A stretch of 64,000 bases of DNA from NCBI GenBank assembly GCA_000750105.3, contig JPHH03000048.1, forward strand, positions 1 through 64,000. The letters run 5' to 3'. This document shows positions 44,975 to 55,965 of the stretch, in pieces (the stretch's first letter is position 1; each line of letters opens with the position of its first letter). This stretch comes from Tolypocladium sp. Sup5 PDA-1. Its lineage: Eukaryota > Ascomycota > Sordariomycetes > Hypocreales > Ophiocordycipitaceae. The notes below the pieces were generated by a model. It had not been told where the DNA came from and ran no database searches. It was given only the letters and a program-made list of their open reading frames with translations. The translations under genes were made by a program, and so were the position numbers.

Positions 44975-45680
44975 GAACTCGTCTCGTACCAACCGGCATC
45001 TTGCCGTCCGCCAAGACTTTACCTTCAACGGGGTAATAGACGTCGGTGTGGATCTCAAGGTCTCCAATCTTCTTGTAAACAACCGTCTCCAGTGCGGCCT
45101 TCACTGTCTTCTCGGGCGCTGTGCGTACGCCGGCTGGAATCGCGGCTACGACACGTACTGTCTTGGACTCGGGTGTGGTGCTATCGCTCCACGACACCTC
45201 CCGGAAGCCTGCTGCCTGCATTCTGCGGTCCCAGTGCTTCTCGTCGACCAATGCATGTTCTCGACAGTCCTCGAACCGCCACCAGCCTTCGAGCAGACCG
45301 ACAACGATGTCCAGCCAGAACATGTTCTTGGCAATTTCGATCAGCGCCAGAGCCCCGTCGTCACTCAGCATCTGTCGGGCGTGCCTGAGCGACACGTCAA
45401 GGTTTCTTGCGGCGTGGATGCAGTTGGTCGCAATAACGCAGTGGAACGCGCCCTCGTACTCGGGCTTGGGCGGTTTCTCAATATCCAGGACATCAAACGA
45501 CACGCCCTCTGTGCCCTTGAACTACTTCGCCGCAGCGCTGACGAGCGAAGCGCCAAGATCGGTAAAGACGTACTCGCAGTCGATGCACCGGCTCCTGAGG
45601 CGGTTGACGATGTACCGAGTCGTGCCCCCGGTTCCGGCGTCGATCTCGAGGATGCGGAATTTGTCCTCACTGGTTGCTAG
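44975..45680 (-). pseudogene. C-methyltransferase domain fragment of a non-reducing polyketide synthase
   Basis: The minus strand carries the SAM-binding motif LEIDAGTGGTTRYIV (about 45605-45650), then an in-frame TAG at 45532-45534, then FDVLDIEKPPKPEYEGAFHC, ALALIEIAKNMFWLDIVVGL and GFREVSWSDSTTPESKTVRV. That is the methyltransferase of fungal NR-PKSs. KKIGDLEIHTDVYYPVEGK follows, the usual beginning of the hydrolase/reductase end of such PKSs. After that, near 44980, PKS sequence stops and sequence leading to the P450 begins. A long plus-strand open frame (44787-45680) over this area is a shadow. The fragment is a relic of a large biosynthetic gene. Confidence 0.82.
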
Positions 45681-45699
45681 CCATCATCTCGCTCATCGT

Positions 45700-46373
45700 C
45701 TTCAAAGTGCTGGGCTGGTATGAGGCGGCCGTGCAGAAGAAGTAGCGCGTTCGAGATAAAAGGGTCGGTCTTAATGCATCGAAAGATAACTCTTTTCCAT
45801 TTATCCTAGCTTCGTAAGACTCGTTATCGTCGACCTCCTTCTTATTATCGTCTTCTTCTAGCTCGACTTCTCTTACTATAAAAAGCGTTTACGAGTAAGA
45901 CCCCGGAAAGCCACGGCTTCCGCCCTAGCTCACCGCACTGCTATCTTATCCGCGCGCTAGAGCTACTCAAGAAGCTCTTCCCCGGATCGGTCGTATATAT
46001 ATGCGAAGACTCGCCCGGCAGCTAACACTAAGCTGACCGCCAAATCCCTAAGCACGGCCCCCATGCGGCCGTTCGAGTTGCTTGCGACGACTGATAGTAA
46101 CACCACCCGACGACGTTAGATTTTCGCATGAGACAAAATAATCAGGGTGCATGTATAGTATAGCAAGACCCAGGAGCGGTCGAGCGCTTATAAAGAGAAT
46201 AAAAGTAACATACGGAGTAGCTCAATACAACAAGTCAACAACCGTAGTTTGCCGTAAATGCCCGCACCCATTTAGTTGTCTTGCCGCCAGGCCGTCAAGT
46301 ATGCTAGAAAGATACTGCAATTCGTCAGACTCTGCCAAGAAATACCCGATGATGAGATCCAAAAGATTATACC
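45700..46373. other. intergenic, nothing recognised
   Basis: Mixed sequence between the PKS relic and the M20 gene. No protein-like frame was found; the part at 45780-45900 is TpA-rich, as in RIP. Confidence 0.4.
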
Positions 46374-47683
46374 TCACTGTGCGTCATCCGGTGTTTCAAA
46401 ATCGCGCCGGGCGTTAGTTGCAATGGAGTCATCAACGAGAACTCGGAGAGCCAACATTGCCATGCCCTTGGCGCTCGTGATTGCTTCAGCATGTGCTTCA
46501 TCCGTGGCGGCTGCGGCGGTAAATTTTGGGTTATGGATAACAACATCGGCGGAGGTGGGCACGGTAAATGTGCCGTGGAAGCTTGGAACAACATGGGAGA
46601 CGTTGCCCATGTCTGTAGAGCCCCCAGAAGGCTCATCGCGCAGAGCTATTACCGTCTTGCCAAGCTTTGCCATGTCTTCAACATATGTCTGACAAAGGGT
46701 GCCGTTTGCTCGAAGATTGATAGATGTCGGAGACCTGCTACATCGTGAGTAAAAAATTGTAGTTTTGCAGAGAGACAAATCGGCACGCACGGAATATACC
46801 TAACGTTGCACCCTGTTGCTGATGCACCGGCTTCTATGCAACTCTTGACTCGCTCCAAAAGTCGGTCTGCTCGCGCAATGCTCGGACTGCGCACATTCCA
46901 GCTCATGCGCGTATAGTCGGGAATGACGTTCTGCACTGTCCCTCCAACCTCAAAGACGGAATGAATTCTTTCGTCTGGGCGAATCTGCTGTCTTTAGAGC
47001 GCTGCGTTCTGATAGGCCGACACCGCGGCATCTAGGGCGTTGGTACCATTCCATGGCTCGCCTGCTGCATGGGCGGTCTTGCCGTGAAACTCCACGCGGA
47101 ACTTGTGGCTAGCAAGAGTTTTGAAGCCTGCCAGTCCTGAAATGTCTGCGGGCGTACTATTGTTGTTCAGTAGTTGCTTCGAAATTGGGTGGGCCATGAT
47201 TGCAGCGGCAATGTCTTCGGGTGGGCTAAATGCTCCTGCATCGATGAGCTTGGACTTGCCGCCAGCGCCTTCTTCCGCGGGAGTCCCCAAGAGACGGAGT
47301 CGTCCCGGTATGCTAAGCTTGCTCATTGCATGGGCGGCTGCGAGGAAAGCGGCAAACGAGGACGTGGCGATGAGATTATGGCCGCAGGCATGCCCGATTT
47401 CTGGAAGAGCGTCGTACTCGGCACAGAAAACGACCTGTCGTCCACCTTCACCCACAGACACCTCGAAGCTGGTATCCAAGCCATACGTGCTTCGCTTGAC
47501 GCTGAATCCACGCAACTCTAGAAAGGAGGTGAGAGCATCGTGAGCAAAGAACTCTTTGAATGCCGTCTCTGGGTTGGCATGGAGCGCCTTGTTGACCTTC
47601 TCGTGCAACTCCGGGCTGACCTGGTCAATGCGAGTATTGACAAGCTCCCGTGCCTGCTCCATGTCGGGTTGAGTCTCCTTCAT
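46374..47683 (-). pseudogene. M20 metallopeptidase/amidohydrolase gene with one internal stop
   Basis: M20 family amidohydrolases (aminoacylase-1-like 2/PM20D2, AbgB-like) cleave N-acyl or dipeptide bonds with two zinc ions. The minus strand reads from ATG 47683 (MKETQPDMEQARELVN) through VFCAEYDALPEIGHACGHNL (metal ligands), LGTPAEEGAGGKSKLIDAGA with the catalytic glutamate, and HKFRVEFHGKTAHAAGEPW of the dimerisation domain. After YQNAAL a TAA (46994-46996) stands where a leucine codon is expected; the frame then continues unbroken with RQQIRPDERIHSVFEVGG. A 62-bp GT-AG intron (46799-46738) leads into DMGNVSHVVPSFHGTF and the stop at 46374. So the gene is complete except for one stop: a recent pseudogene, a read-through case or a sequencing error. 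It is divergent from the regulator at 48342. Confidence 0.85.
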
Positions 47684-48341
47684 CGTCCTAGTTCGAGATT
47701 TTGTCTGCGGGCTTGTTAAACTTTGAGGGGATGTATGCCGAGCTTGGCATATACCTGGCGGATCACGTACGTTTAATAACTGTTGGCCGCCGCTGGCTCG
47801 GGGAGACCGGTACCGATGTGGCGCCAAAGAGTCATTGCTCAGAGAAAAATTAGCAAGCTAGAGAATTATTCGGTAAAGCACTCCAATTTCCATGGAATTA
47901 CCAATGCATCTGTCCTGTTTACTTGCAACTCGATTCCAATGGCATTCCCCATCCATCGTCTGCCCACTCCACATGCCCTCAGCTGGTTGGTCAACCGTGG
48001 CCCGAATAGGAAATATTCCTTTCCAGCACCGACCACGCGGAGAGATAAAGTGCGGGGCTTGCCGATGGTCGGCAAAGGTGGGTCCCGCAATGCCTTCATA
48101 ACGCGGAGATCATTCAAGTGTCCAGCTGTCCCTTCCATTCATCATCATCCACTCCCCTGGCTCATTTACCCTCGGGTACTTTCGAAGACAGTAATTTTCT
48201 ATGACGATGTGCATCGTGCTAGCAGCCGCATGAGCTACACATCCTGCTGCCCTCTCCCCACAACTCCCCACCTGTTGCTCCTCTCCTTGGGTTGCAGCAC
48301 CCCCAATCCGATTACCGACCATCGGCAACGCAAAGACAGCC
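47684..48341. promoter_or_regulatory. divergent promoter region of M20 and Zn2Cys6 genes
   Basis: No gene recognised between the two start codons. Open frames on both strands here (47783-48460, 48110-48454) have no family features. Confidence 0.45.
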
Positions 48342-50030
48342 ATGCAGTCGGCCCAATCTCCCAGCCCTTCAAGTCCCCGCGCTTGCTGCGGGGGGTCCCG
48401 GAATGGCCCTCGATCGAGAAGCGGATGCTGGACTTGCCGAACGAAAAAGGTCAAATGTGACGAGGAGCGTCCGCGGTGTCATCGATGTATGCGCTTGAGG
48501 CTCTTGTGCGACTACACTCCGCGGACGAGGCCCGGCCTTGCCAAATTCGTTGAGTCAAAGGAATTTGTGAAGATTAATCGAGGCCGTCCATGGACTCCCA
48601 ACTTGCCGCTGCAACTACCGGATCTCACTAATAGTGCGTGTTCCTTGCGTCTCAGCTCCGCGGATCATGAGGCGATTCGATACTTTCGGACGATCTTTGC
48701 CAAGATTTATCACACGAAAAACCCGGACTACTCACTCTACGCCATCATTTTCAACATTGCAGAGAGGGAACCAATGGTAATGCGAGTCATTTTAGCCCTC
48801 GGCGGCCAAGAAGTCGAGTTCAGGGGGCGCAGCTCCTCCGGTCAATCCGCCATAGCAACCCCGAGACAACCCATCCCGCCGCTTCACCACTACTCCTCCG
48901 CCCTCCGGATGATGGCAGACACTCTTGGCCGGGCTTACCAGGACAACAGCCGGCAGTTTGACCTGGACGCCATCTTTGCTGCTCTCTACCTTATGCTTTT
49001 GTACGAAAAGAAATACGGCGACGCCAAGTGCTCGGGGCTGTCCAACCATCTTGCTGGGGCCGCCCAGGTGGTTCAGCACCGCTTCTGTAGCCACCCTCCT
49101 CGAGTCGCCATCAGCGAAGCCAACGACTACAACGCCAGCAAGGTCGCCCTTGTGCGTACATGCCAATCGCAGCAGGAAAAGGAGGAGGTCCTGTCTCTTT
49201 TCTCAGCTCGGCTCCTCGTCCATCTTGCGGTTCAGGACTCCTGCGCCTCAACCTTTGGCATAGGAGGACAGCTGGTTGCAGCATTGAATGAAACAATACA
49301 CGACTATGGTTCAAACTTGCCATACCTGGATGGTCCAGAGAGCCTGCACAGATTCTCGTACTCGCTGTATCGCACCATGTGGGCTGAGAGCTATCCTCAA
49401 GCAGAATTGCTCGACGACCTAGAAAACCGCAGTATTTTTGCTTTGGGGGCGTCTACGGCACAACTGAGGTTCATGGTCGCACAGTTGAGGTCTCTTGACA
49501 GTGACTCGGCCACGTATCGTATCGCAGAGGTACAGACCGCCATCCAACTGGTGGGCTTTCGCTTTACGGAAATACTTGCCGTCGCCGGTGAGCTCTCAAT
49601 GGCCACAGACAACTCACATAGGCTGGTGACAAACATCCGCGCCATCGTGCCGCACTTCTATGCCGTCCAGATCGAGTTTGGACGTGCAAAGAGGTACCTC
49701 GGCCTACAGGAAAAGTCGTCATCAGACCACCTTGTTCGGGCCATCATGAACCTTGCTCTTCAGTCGTTCAAACATCAGGGGGATGAGGCCGTGATTCGCA
49801 TTGCCTGGCCTTTGTACATTGTCGCACTGGAGACTGGCAATTTAACACATCGAGAGTGGATCCTCGCTCGCTTCCACGACATCAGCTCGTATGGCAAAAA
49901 CTACGAGCGCGCGTATCAGTTTCTGGTGCGAATGGCCAAATTGCAAGACCTGCCGACATGCGGATGGCCAGAGTCTGCTATCATTCAACCGGCGGACAAC
50001 GGAGACGTTGCGGGACTGTTTGTGCTGTAA
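48342..50030 (+). CDS. Zn2Cys6 transcription factor
   Basis: Single-exon nuclear regulator of 562 residues. The zinc cluster is at residues 29-56 (SGCWTCRTKKVKCDEERPRC, then HRCMRLRLLC), preceded by a Ser/Pro-rich start and followed by YTPRTRPGLAKF. The remaining part, with RPWTPNLPLQLPDL, FRTIFAKIYHTKNPDYSLYA and the C-terminal VIRIAWPLYIVALETGNLTH, matches the fungal-specific TF domain type 2 (PRO1/UPC2-like group), in which an N-terminal finger is followed by a helical ligand-binding-like region. The frame is intact. It sits between an M20 amidohydrolase (divergent) and an MFS transporter (same direction, 500 bp downstream), so it may be a local pathway regulator; this is inference. Confidence 0.9.
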   Translation: MQSAQSPSPSSPRACCGGSRNGPRSRSGCWTCRTKKVKCDEERPRCHRCMRLRLLCDYTPRTRPGLAKFVESKEFVKINRGRPWTPNLPLQLPDLTNSACSLRLSSADHEAIRYFRTIFAKIYHTKNPDYSLYAIIFNIAEREPMVMRVILALGGQEVEFRGRSSSGQSAIATPRQPIPPLHHYSSALRMMADTLGRAYQDNSRQFDLDAIFAALYLMLLYEKKYGDAKCSGLSNHLAGAAQVVQHRFCSHPPRVAISEANDYNASKVALVRTCQSQQEKEEVLSLFSARLLVHLAVQDSCASTFGIGGQLVAALNETIHDYGSNLPYLDGPESLHRFSYSLYRTMWAESYPQAELLDDLENRSIFALGASTAQLRFMVAQLRSLDSDSATYRIAEVQTAIQLVGFRFTEILAVAGELSMATDNSHRLVTNIRAIVPHFYAVQIEFGRAKRYLGLQEKSSSDHLVRAIMNLALQSFKHQGDEAVIRIAWPLYIVALETGNLTHREWILARFHDISSYGKNYERAYQFLVRMAKLQDLPTCGWPESAIIQPADNGDVAGLFVL

Positions 50031-50529
50031 AGGGCGCGAACGCATCCTCGGCCTGGGGGCTTGAGCTTCATCAGCTAGCTCATGGTAATCCGTAGTCTGA
50101 GCAGCTATTTTGAAAGCTGCGGGGCATCGGCTACTGCCCGACGGTTTCAAGATGGCAAGCGATGTCGGCCGGCTGTTTTTTACTCCTTTGGGCTTCCCCA
50201 GACCCTTCCCCTCGCCGTTTCCCCTCATTCTCGACACTCCACAGCTGGCTTGTCAATCAACGTCGTAGCCGACCGCCGGCTGTGGTTGTGTCATATTATG
50301 AAGGGCATCTATCGAGCTTGAGGGGAAGTGTCAACAGATAACAACAAGTGCGCTTTGGGACTCGAACCCGCCACAAACTACGACGACTTTACGGGGCTCC
50401 GAGTCCCTCAAAGTTGGAAGATAAATACCCAAGTCCCTTGCTCAGCATCGTTTCTCAACACTCAGGCCCTCATTCAGGCACTGCCAGCTTTGCTGTAACT
50501 GCATCTTTCTACTCTTAGATCCACCGACA
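50031..50529. promoter_or_regulatory. upstream region of the second MFS gene
   Basis: Noncoding. AAGATAAATACCC at about 50419-50431 is a TATA-like element roughly 100 bp upstream of the start codon. Confidence 0.4.
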
Positions 50530-52327
50530 ATGGCGACGGCTGAGAAGATTGAACTGGAGGGAGGCGGCACGCTGCACACCGAGGATGCCATTAAAGAGGG
50601 CTCCATCACTGAGTACGAGCTCAGCCCAGAGGAGGACAAGAGACTCCTCCGCAAGATAGACAGGAGGTATGGTCCTGAAATATGTTTTATCCAGGACGGT
50701 TCTTCTCCTTGCTAAAACTTGAACAGTTTGCTGCCCGTTATGGCTCTTTCCTACCTCTTTCAGTTTATGGACAAGACGGCACTGGGGTCCACGGCCATCC
50801 TCGGACTCCCTGAAGACCTGCACCTTACAGGAGAAGAATACTTGTGGGCAAGTGGCATCTACTACTTTGGATACCTTGTTGCTTCTTACCCAGCCGGTGT
50901 GATGATGGTGCATTGGAAAGTCGGCAAGACAATTGGCGCGTCAGTGTGAGTGTTTGTCCTCGCTGGTATTCATGTCCTGTTGGCTTCACTATTAACACCC
51001 CGTTCAAGTTTAATATGGGGTGCCATCCTCATGCTGACGGCGGCCTGCTTCAATGCCAGCGGTCTTCTTGCGACTCGATTTTTCCTCGGTGTCGCGGAGG
51101 CTGCTATTGCGCCGGGCCTCACCATTGTCGTTTCCATGTGGTACAAGCGTTCTGAGCAACCTCTGCGGCACGCCGCTTGGTTTTTGGGCAACACCTGTGC
51201 CGGAATTTTCGGCGGCTTGATTCAATATGGCATTGGCCATATACGAACCATTGAGCCTTGGAAGGTATGCTGCCTGCGGTACTCGGGAACAGTTGTTAGT
51301 CCACCTTGCTCATTGACCTTAGGCGGTCTTCCTCATACTAGGCGCGGCGACTGTTGGCTGGTCGATTTGCATCTTCTTGCTGCTTCCCGACACTCCCTCG
51401 AATGCGTGGTTCCTCAAAGGATCGGACCGTGACAAAGCAGTCTTACGGGTCAAGGAGAACCTGACGGGAATAAAAAGCAATAAATTCAAGTGGAAGCAGT
51501 GTCTTGAAGCCGTCTTGGACGTCAAGACATGGTTCATCTTCCTCATTCAGCTTACATCCAACATTCCAAATGGTGGCGTGACAACTGTGAGTTGCTTTGG
51601 GGGCGTCTAATATTGGTCGTTTGCTGACCATTAATATAGTTCGGCACTATCGTTATCAAAGGATTTGGGTTCGGCACGTTCGACACGCTGCTCCTTTCGT
51701 GTGTGAGCTACGTGCTTCAGCTCTTCCTAGTTCTTCTTGCGACCGGTGGCAGTACCTACTTTCGCGATTCTCGGACTTATTGGATGGCATGGAACTTTGC
51801 AATCGCCCTTGTTGGGGCTGCACTCGTCCGCCAGCTGCCACAACATAACAAATGGGGTCGCTTCGCTGGAACGTGTCTTTCAGGAGCTTATGCCGCAAAC
51901 TTCCCATTGACCATGTCGCTGATGTCTGGTAACTTTGGTGGCTTCACCAAAAAGACGACTGTAAATGCCATGGTACGTTTCTCTGCCTGTTCAAGTGTCC
52001 CCCCAACCTAGTGACTTGGACTAACTCGAGACGTCTGGTGAAAAGATCTTTATTGCGTATTGTACGGGCAACATTATTGGGCCACAACTCTTCTTCGCTA
52101 GAGAAGCGCCCACTTATGACTCGGCGTTCCTTGCAATGATGATTTGTCTCGGAATCGGGCTCGTACTATCTTTGGTTTTCCGCTTCTACCTCGTGTGGGT
52201 GAATAGACGTCGGGACAGACGCACTGGTTCCACTTACGCTAATGACTTTACCGAATCTTCAAGCATTCTGATCAATCTCACGGACAAAACTGATAAGGAG
52301 ATTCCCCAGTTCAGATATGTATATTAG
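50530..52327 (+). CDS. MFS transporter, allantoate permease family
   Basis: Membrane carrier of the Dal5-like anion:cation symporter group. Six exons, all in phase: 50530-50666, 50727-50945, 51009-51264, 51323-51586, 51640-51972 and 52046-52327, giving 496 residues. Hydrophilic N-terminus with ELSPEEDKRLLRKIDRR, then LLPVMALSYLFQFMDKTALG (first helix), FNASGLLATRFFLGVAEAA and MWYKRSEQPLRHAAWF (loop 4-5), IFLIQLTSNIPNGGVTTFG, GFTKKTTVNAM, and the end KEIPQFRYVY. About twelve hydrophobic segments are present. An unspliced reading stops at 50948, which lies in intron 2. It follows the Zn2Cys6 gene and may import the substrate of the M20 hydrolase, which is inference. Confidence 0.92.
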
Positions 52328-53180
52328 GGTGTCCGCGGCTTCATCGTACCCGGACCAGGCGTACCGGAGGCAACGAAGATTTGGTTCCCATAGCTTTCTG
52401 AATTATTAAATATGGATATGCAACAGATGAATGCGAAGAGCGTAATCCATGGGAAAGAACGGCGATGCGGAAATGGCCATGGGTATTTTCTAGACACCTT
52501 TGAACGCGATTTTCCGGACTTGTTGAACAAGTTGAGGAAAGGGGTCGGGAAACGCTTCCATTAAGGCCCCACAGGTACCGAACGACGAAGTCAGCTTCGG
52601 CGACATTCTCCCGATTCAGCGCCGCCAATTCAATTCTGCATAATGACGAGTGTTTCCACTGTCTGGAGATGGGGTGGGCCAGGGTCGACCAAACGCTAGC
52701 GGAATTGCAGCTGTTTCTCTGCGACGTAGGCCGAGTGTTTCTCCGCGACGTAGGCCGAGACGAATGCGGCCTAATCTGCACGATCGGCCATGACCTAGGG
52801 ATGTTCACAGAACCGGAGGTGCCGACAGAATTTGGTCCTGTGCATCATTAGCACACTTACTACCTGCGGTCTGCTTGGGAAGTTGAAGCACCGCTGTTAC
52901 TTCCATCTGTACCTCTATTTTGGCCCGACGGCTGGTGAATAACAGACGGCGGCTCTTCAACTGGAAGGATATTACTAGATGGACGAGTAGTACTTATTGA
53001 CTTGATTCCTGCTGAAGCTTGGTTTGTCTCTATCTCTATTTTGGGTGTATTAATCGTTTTGCTCTTATCTTCAACATATACCGGTTTTTGATCGTCAAGA
53101 TACCATTGGCAACTATGCATGTTTCCCATCAACTTGCCTTAACGGCAACCCTTCTCAATGGGTTGGCTGCGGGCGTAGAA
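52328..53180. other. intergenic with 24-bp tandem duplication
   Basis: No gene is recognised. TGTTTCTCTGCGACGTAGGC plus CGAG (52712-52735) is followed directly by a copy with one change (52736-52759). A minus-strand frame at 52860-53132 is open but low in protein character. Confidence 0.45.
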
Positions 53181-53463
53181 TGAATCCTGAAAGCACACCC
53201 TGTCAAGCCTGAGAGCACCTTCGTCTCCGCCGGCTTTGTGGACTACTCGTCCACACTTAATTTTAGCCAAAGCAACGGTGACCCCTGGACGACAACATGG
53301 GCCGATGATGACTTTGTCTATGCATGGAACGGGGATAGCCTTCGGTTTTCTACTAATGAGGCCGACTTTGCCGACGCCGAAGCAGTAAGCGGCGACTCCT
53401 TCGATAATCTCATCGCACACAACAGGCTTTGGGGTTTTTTTGGTAACGTCCCGCGACTCAAAT
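53181..53463 (+). pseudogene. fragment of an unnamed protein with a TWADDD..Y..NGD motif
   Basis: The plus strand reads STFVSAGFVDYSSTLNFSQS, GDPWTTTWADDDFVYAWNGD and FSTNEADFADAEAVSGDSFD, ending with a stop at 53461-53463. The Trp-Ala-Asp-Asp-Asp followed by Tyr and Asn-Gly-Asp resembles the first strand of DUF4185-type five-blade propeller proteins. There is no start codon or upstream domain, so it is a fragment. It faces the alpha/beta hydrolase relic on the other strand. Confidence 0.5.
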
Positions 53464-53474
53464 AAACGCCCCTC

Positions 53475-54053
53475 GCATTGAGTCCGTGAAACTTCGGATG
53501 TGGTTCTCATCCTTGCAAATCTCGCCATCTGGTCCTTGTGTCGCCGCGACGCCCTTCCTCATTTCCAGGACAGCTGGGTCCGCATTGCTTGCGGATTTCC
53601 CTATCATGACATCCCAGAACCATTCTACCACTCCGGAAGCAATGCAGGCCATTGCATGGAAGCTGTGTCTTTGAATCAGGTTCATGCCCTGCTGTGTCAG
53701 GTTTCGCGGACCAAGGCCAGCGACAGCGCCCACGGCACGCAGACCGGGCAGCTTTTCCTTCTGCGCTGCGCAGGCAAGGGCGTACATGCCACCCCCCGAG
53801 ACGGTCATGATAAAGTACACGTTGAATTTCAGCTGCTTCACTAGCTATGCAGTATTGGCGGATAGTGGTTCGGCGTCCGGTTGGGATCACCTGTCGAGAG
53901 CCCAATGCCCGGTCGGTCAGGGGCAATCAGGCGGATGTGGAGCACTGTCGTGTTGACGCCCCATAGTGATGCCTCGAAGCGGGATGCTGGGAGTCCATGG
54001 AGATTAGATGACGGGTGTTCCTGTCTTGGATCCATATTCTGCGCCGATTTCAC
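53475..54053 (-). pseudogene. alpha/beta hydrolase relic
   Basis: On the minus strand LIAPDRPGIGLSTGDPNRT (oxyanion-side strand and loop) is followed, one frame away, by the nucleophile elbow VSGGGMYALACAAQKEKLPG and a helical cap region (NLTQQGMNLIQRH) that ends RSFTDSMRGAFI then stop. The first and second parts are offset by a small indel near 53840, and the C-terminal third with the catalytic histidine is missing, because the sequence changes to an unrelated plus-strand fragment at 53463. The family is broad, so no substrate can be given. Confidence 0.75.
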
Positions 54054-55152
54054 GGCCAGAGGCCTGTATCACCCGGGACAGTGGCTTTTGGTCGGTTAAT
54101 TAGGCCATCTCTCTCAGTTGCGGCGCGATCCTGTTTGCGGGAGAGCGCCCGTTTCAAAGTGTGTGTCGTCGGCTAATTTGTTGCTGCTGGTTGAGCTCCA
54201 ATGACTGACATGTATAATAATTCCGTTCACGGCTGCCTTGAGACTCTTAGTAGTTCGCATATATGCCACGTCTTTGGGAATCCATGCATTTTACGTAAAT
54301 TTATAGTTCCTAAGGCAACAGCTGGAAACGCAATGCAAACCCCGATTTTCTCAACACCAACACGGATCTGCTACTTCTCTGTTAGTGCGTAGAATTTATA
54401 AGTTAATGCACGCGGCTGTTCCGATCAATACGGTGTAGTCCTCGTCGCCGTACAGGTTGCTTCATGCTCACGCTCAGCACTGTGTTAAGAAAACCGCCTA
54501 GATCACACTATTTTGCCACATCACAAGCAATAGGGGGCGGCGATAGCATTAGCCACGACCATCCCGCTTTGCGCAACCTAGCTTTTCGAGGGGCGTAATA
54601 CTACACTATCCTTCTTGCCACGAGCGTAATTATCAGAATTGTGAACCATTTAATCGTTGTAAACTTTGTTAGGTTCATGTGTTATTTGAGTGGACCGCTG
54701 ACAGGCGTGCCGTCATTGCACGCGGGATACCTTGTTCAAAGGTATGCACCTTGTTCAAAGCTATGCGACTCGGGGATATCATGGTTTCGTACAGCACACC
54801 TTGTTACCATATCGGGCCGAATGGCATCTTACATTGGAATCTGTGGTTAATACTGCGTGGCTCAACTTGGGGGCGTGGCTTGTCCAGCACTAGAAACAAC
54901 AAATTAGCAACAAACCCCGTCCTCTCCTCTCCCCGTAGCATTTCATTCTAGGCAAACCTCAGCTCGAGTGGGACCGACTATAACTATGTATATTATTCTT
55001 AGTAGCCTACCACGGCTAAGTTTCGTTCCTCCCTAGGCTCACATCTTGGATCAGCAAACAACACAGCCAACAGACTCCCAACCAGCTCTTAAATACATCT
55101 TTTTACCCTATCCATATATCGTTGACTAAGATTTCAAACCAGACACGTAGCT
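54054..55152. other. intergenic, nothing recognised
   Basis: No protein-like frame. CACCTTGTTCAAAG-type words recur near 54730 and 54750. Confidence 0.4.
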
Positions 55153-55965
55153 ATGGCAACCTCGGGGTTAGTTTGACGTCAGCCTACGACTGGATCTGGA
55201 ACGAATATATTTGTATCAGTGACAGGGCCTCAAGAAACGTATCCTCGTAGCCTTCTGGTAACCAAAGCCCCAGGGAGGCCTGCATCCCCTGGGCAGTGTC
55301 GCCATCGGCGACTACCCAGACATTAATGACAAGACAGCTACACTCTTAGTTGGAGTGAACCTAAACGATTCACCGTCTGGAGGCAAGCCTGCCGTTGCTA
55401 GCCCTACCGGATACACCCAGATCTGGAGTGATAAGGGCAGTGGTGGGAATCATGACGGTTCCTTCTAGAGACCCATACCCCCGGATGGTTGAGTATGGTT
55501 GGGCGACGTTGTCGCGTACGGTTGGACCGCGCCCGATGTCGAGATCTGGTGTTTGCGAAACGACCTCGTTACAGACGCCAACCACCCGGCGAGCAGCTTT
55601 TGGCAATACACAAGAATGATAAGATGGGTCTTCTGCTGGGGCGCCCTCCCAGATTCCGTCGGCGTCCATGGCTCCGAAAAAATTCCCATCCTGGCTGACA
55701 CCTTCCAGGCCGAGCAGGGCTTCTTCAAGCCTGAACAAAAATCGCGCGCGTTCCCGTGCTACAGATCCCGAAGAACTTTGAGAAGTTTTGTCGCCAAATT
55801 GCCAAAGATAACGCTAGATACAAGCCCTATCAAAGGGGCCAGTTGGGTTATATGGAGCAGTGCGACGTCATTCTACCTTTCATCGTATTCCTCCCTTCCA
55901 CGAACCGGCGGCGGCTCGACCACATGAGTAATCCTTTCCGCTCTCGACTGGCACCCGCTTCATAA
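55153..55965 (+). pseudogene. Vps62-like (DUF946) protein relic
   Basis: Fungal Vps62-related proteins contain repeated beta-prism-like units. The plus strand reads SAYDWIWNEY, then QGGLHPLGSVAIGDYPDI, SPTGYTQIWSDKGSGGNHDG, RPIPPDG and VWLGDVVAYGWTAPDVEIWC, RNDLVTDANHP, and later RGQLGYMEQCDVILPFIVFL, which matches the family in order. Two stops interrupt it: TAG at a position normally Trp (GSF*RPIPP, near 55468) and TGA after PPDG. Frames also shift near 55190, 55235 and 55750. The Trp-to-stop change fits G-to-A mutation as in RIP. Confidence 0.72.

Noticed and set aside
44787..45680. 297-codon plus-strand open frame
   Set aside because: Antisense shadow of the PKS methyltransferase and P450 relics, whose minus-strand translation matches known domains.
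50355..50400. tRNA-like GGGACTCGAACCC box
   Set aside because: The flanking bases do not form a T-stem or acceptor stem on the minus strand and no A-box was found.
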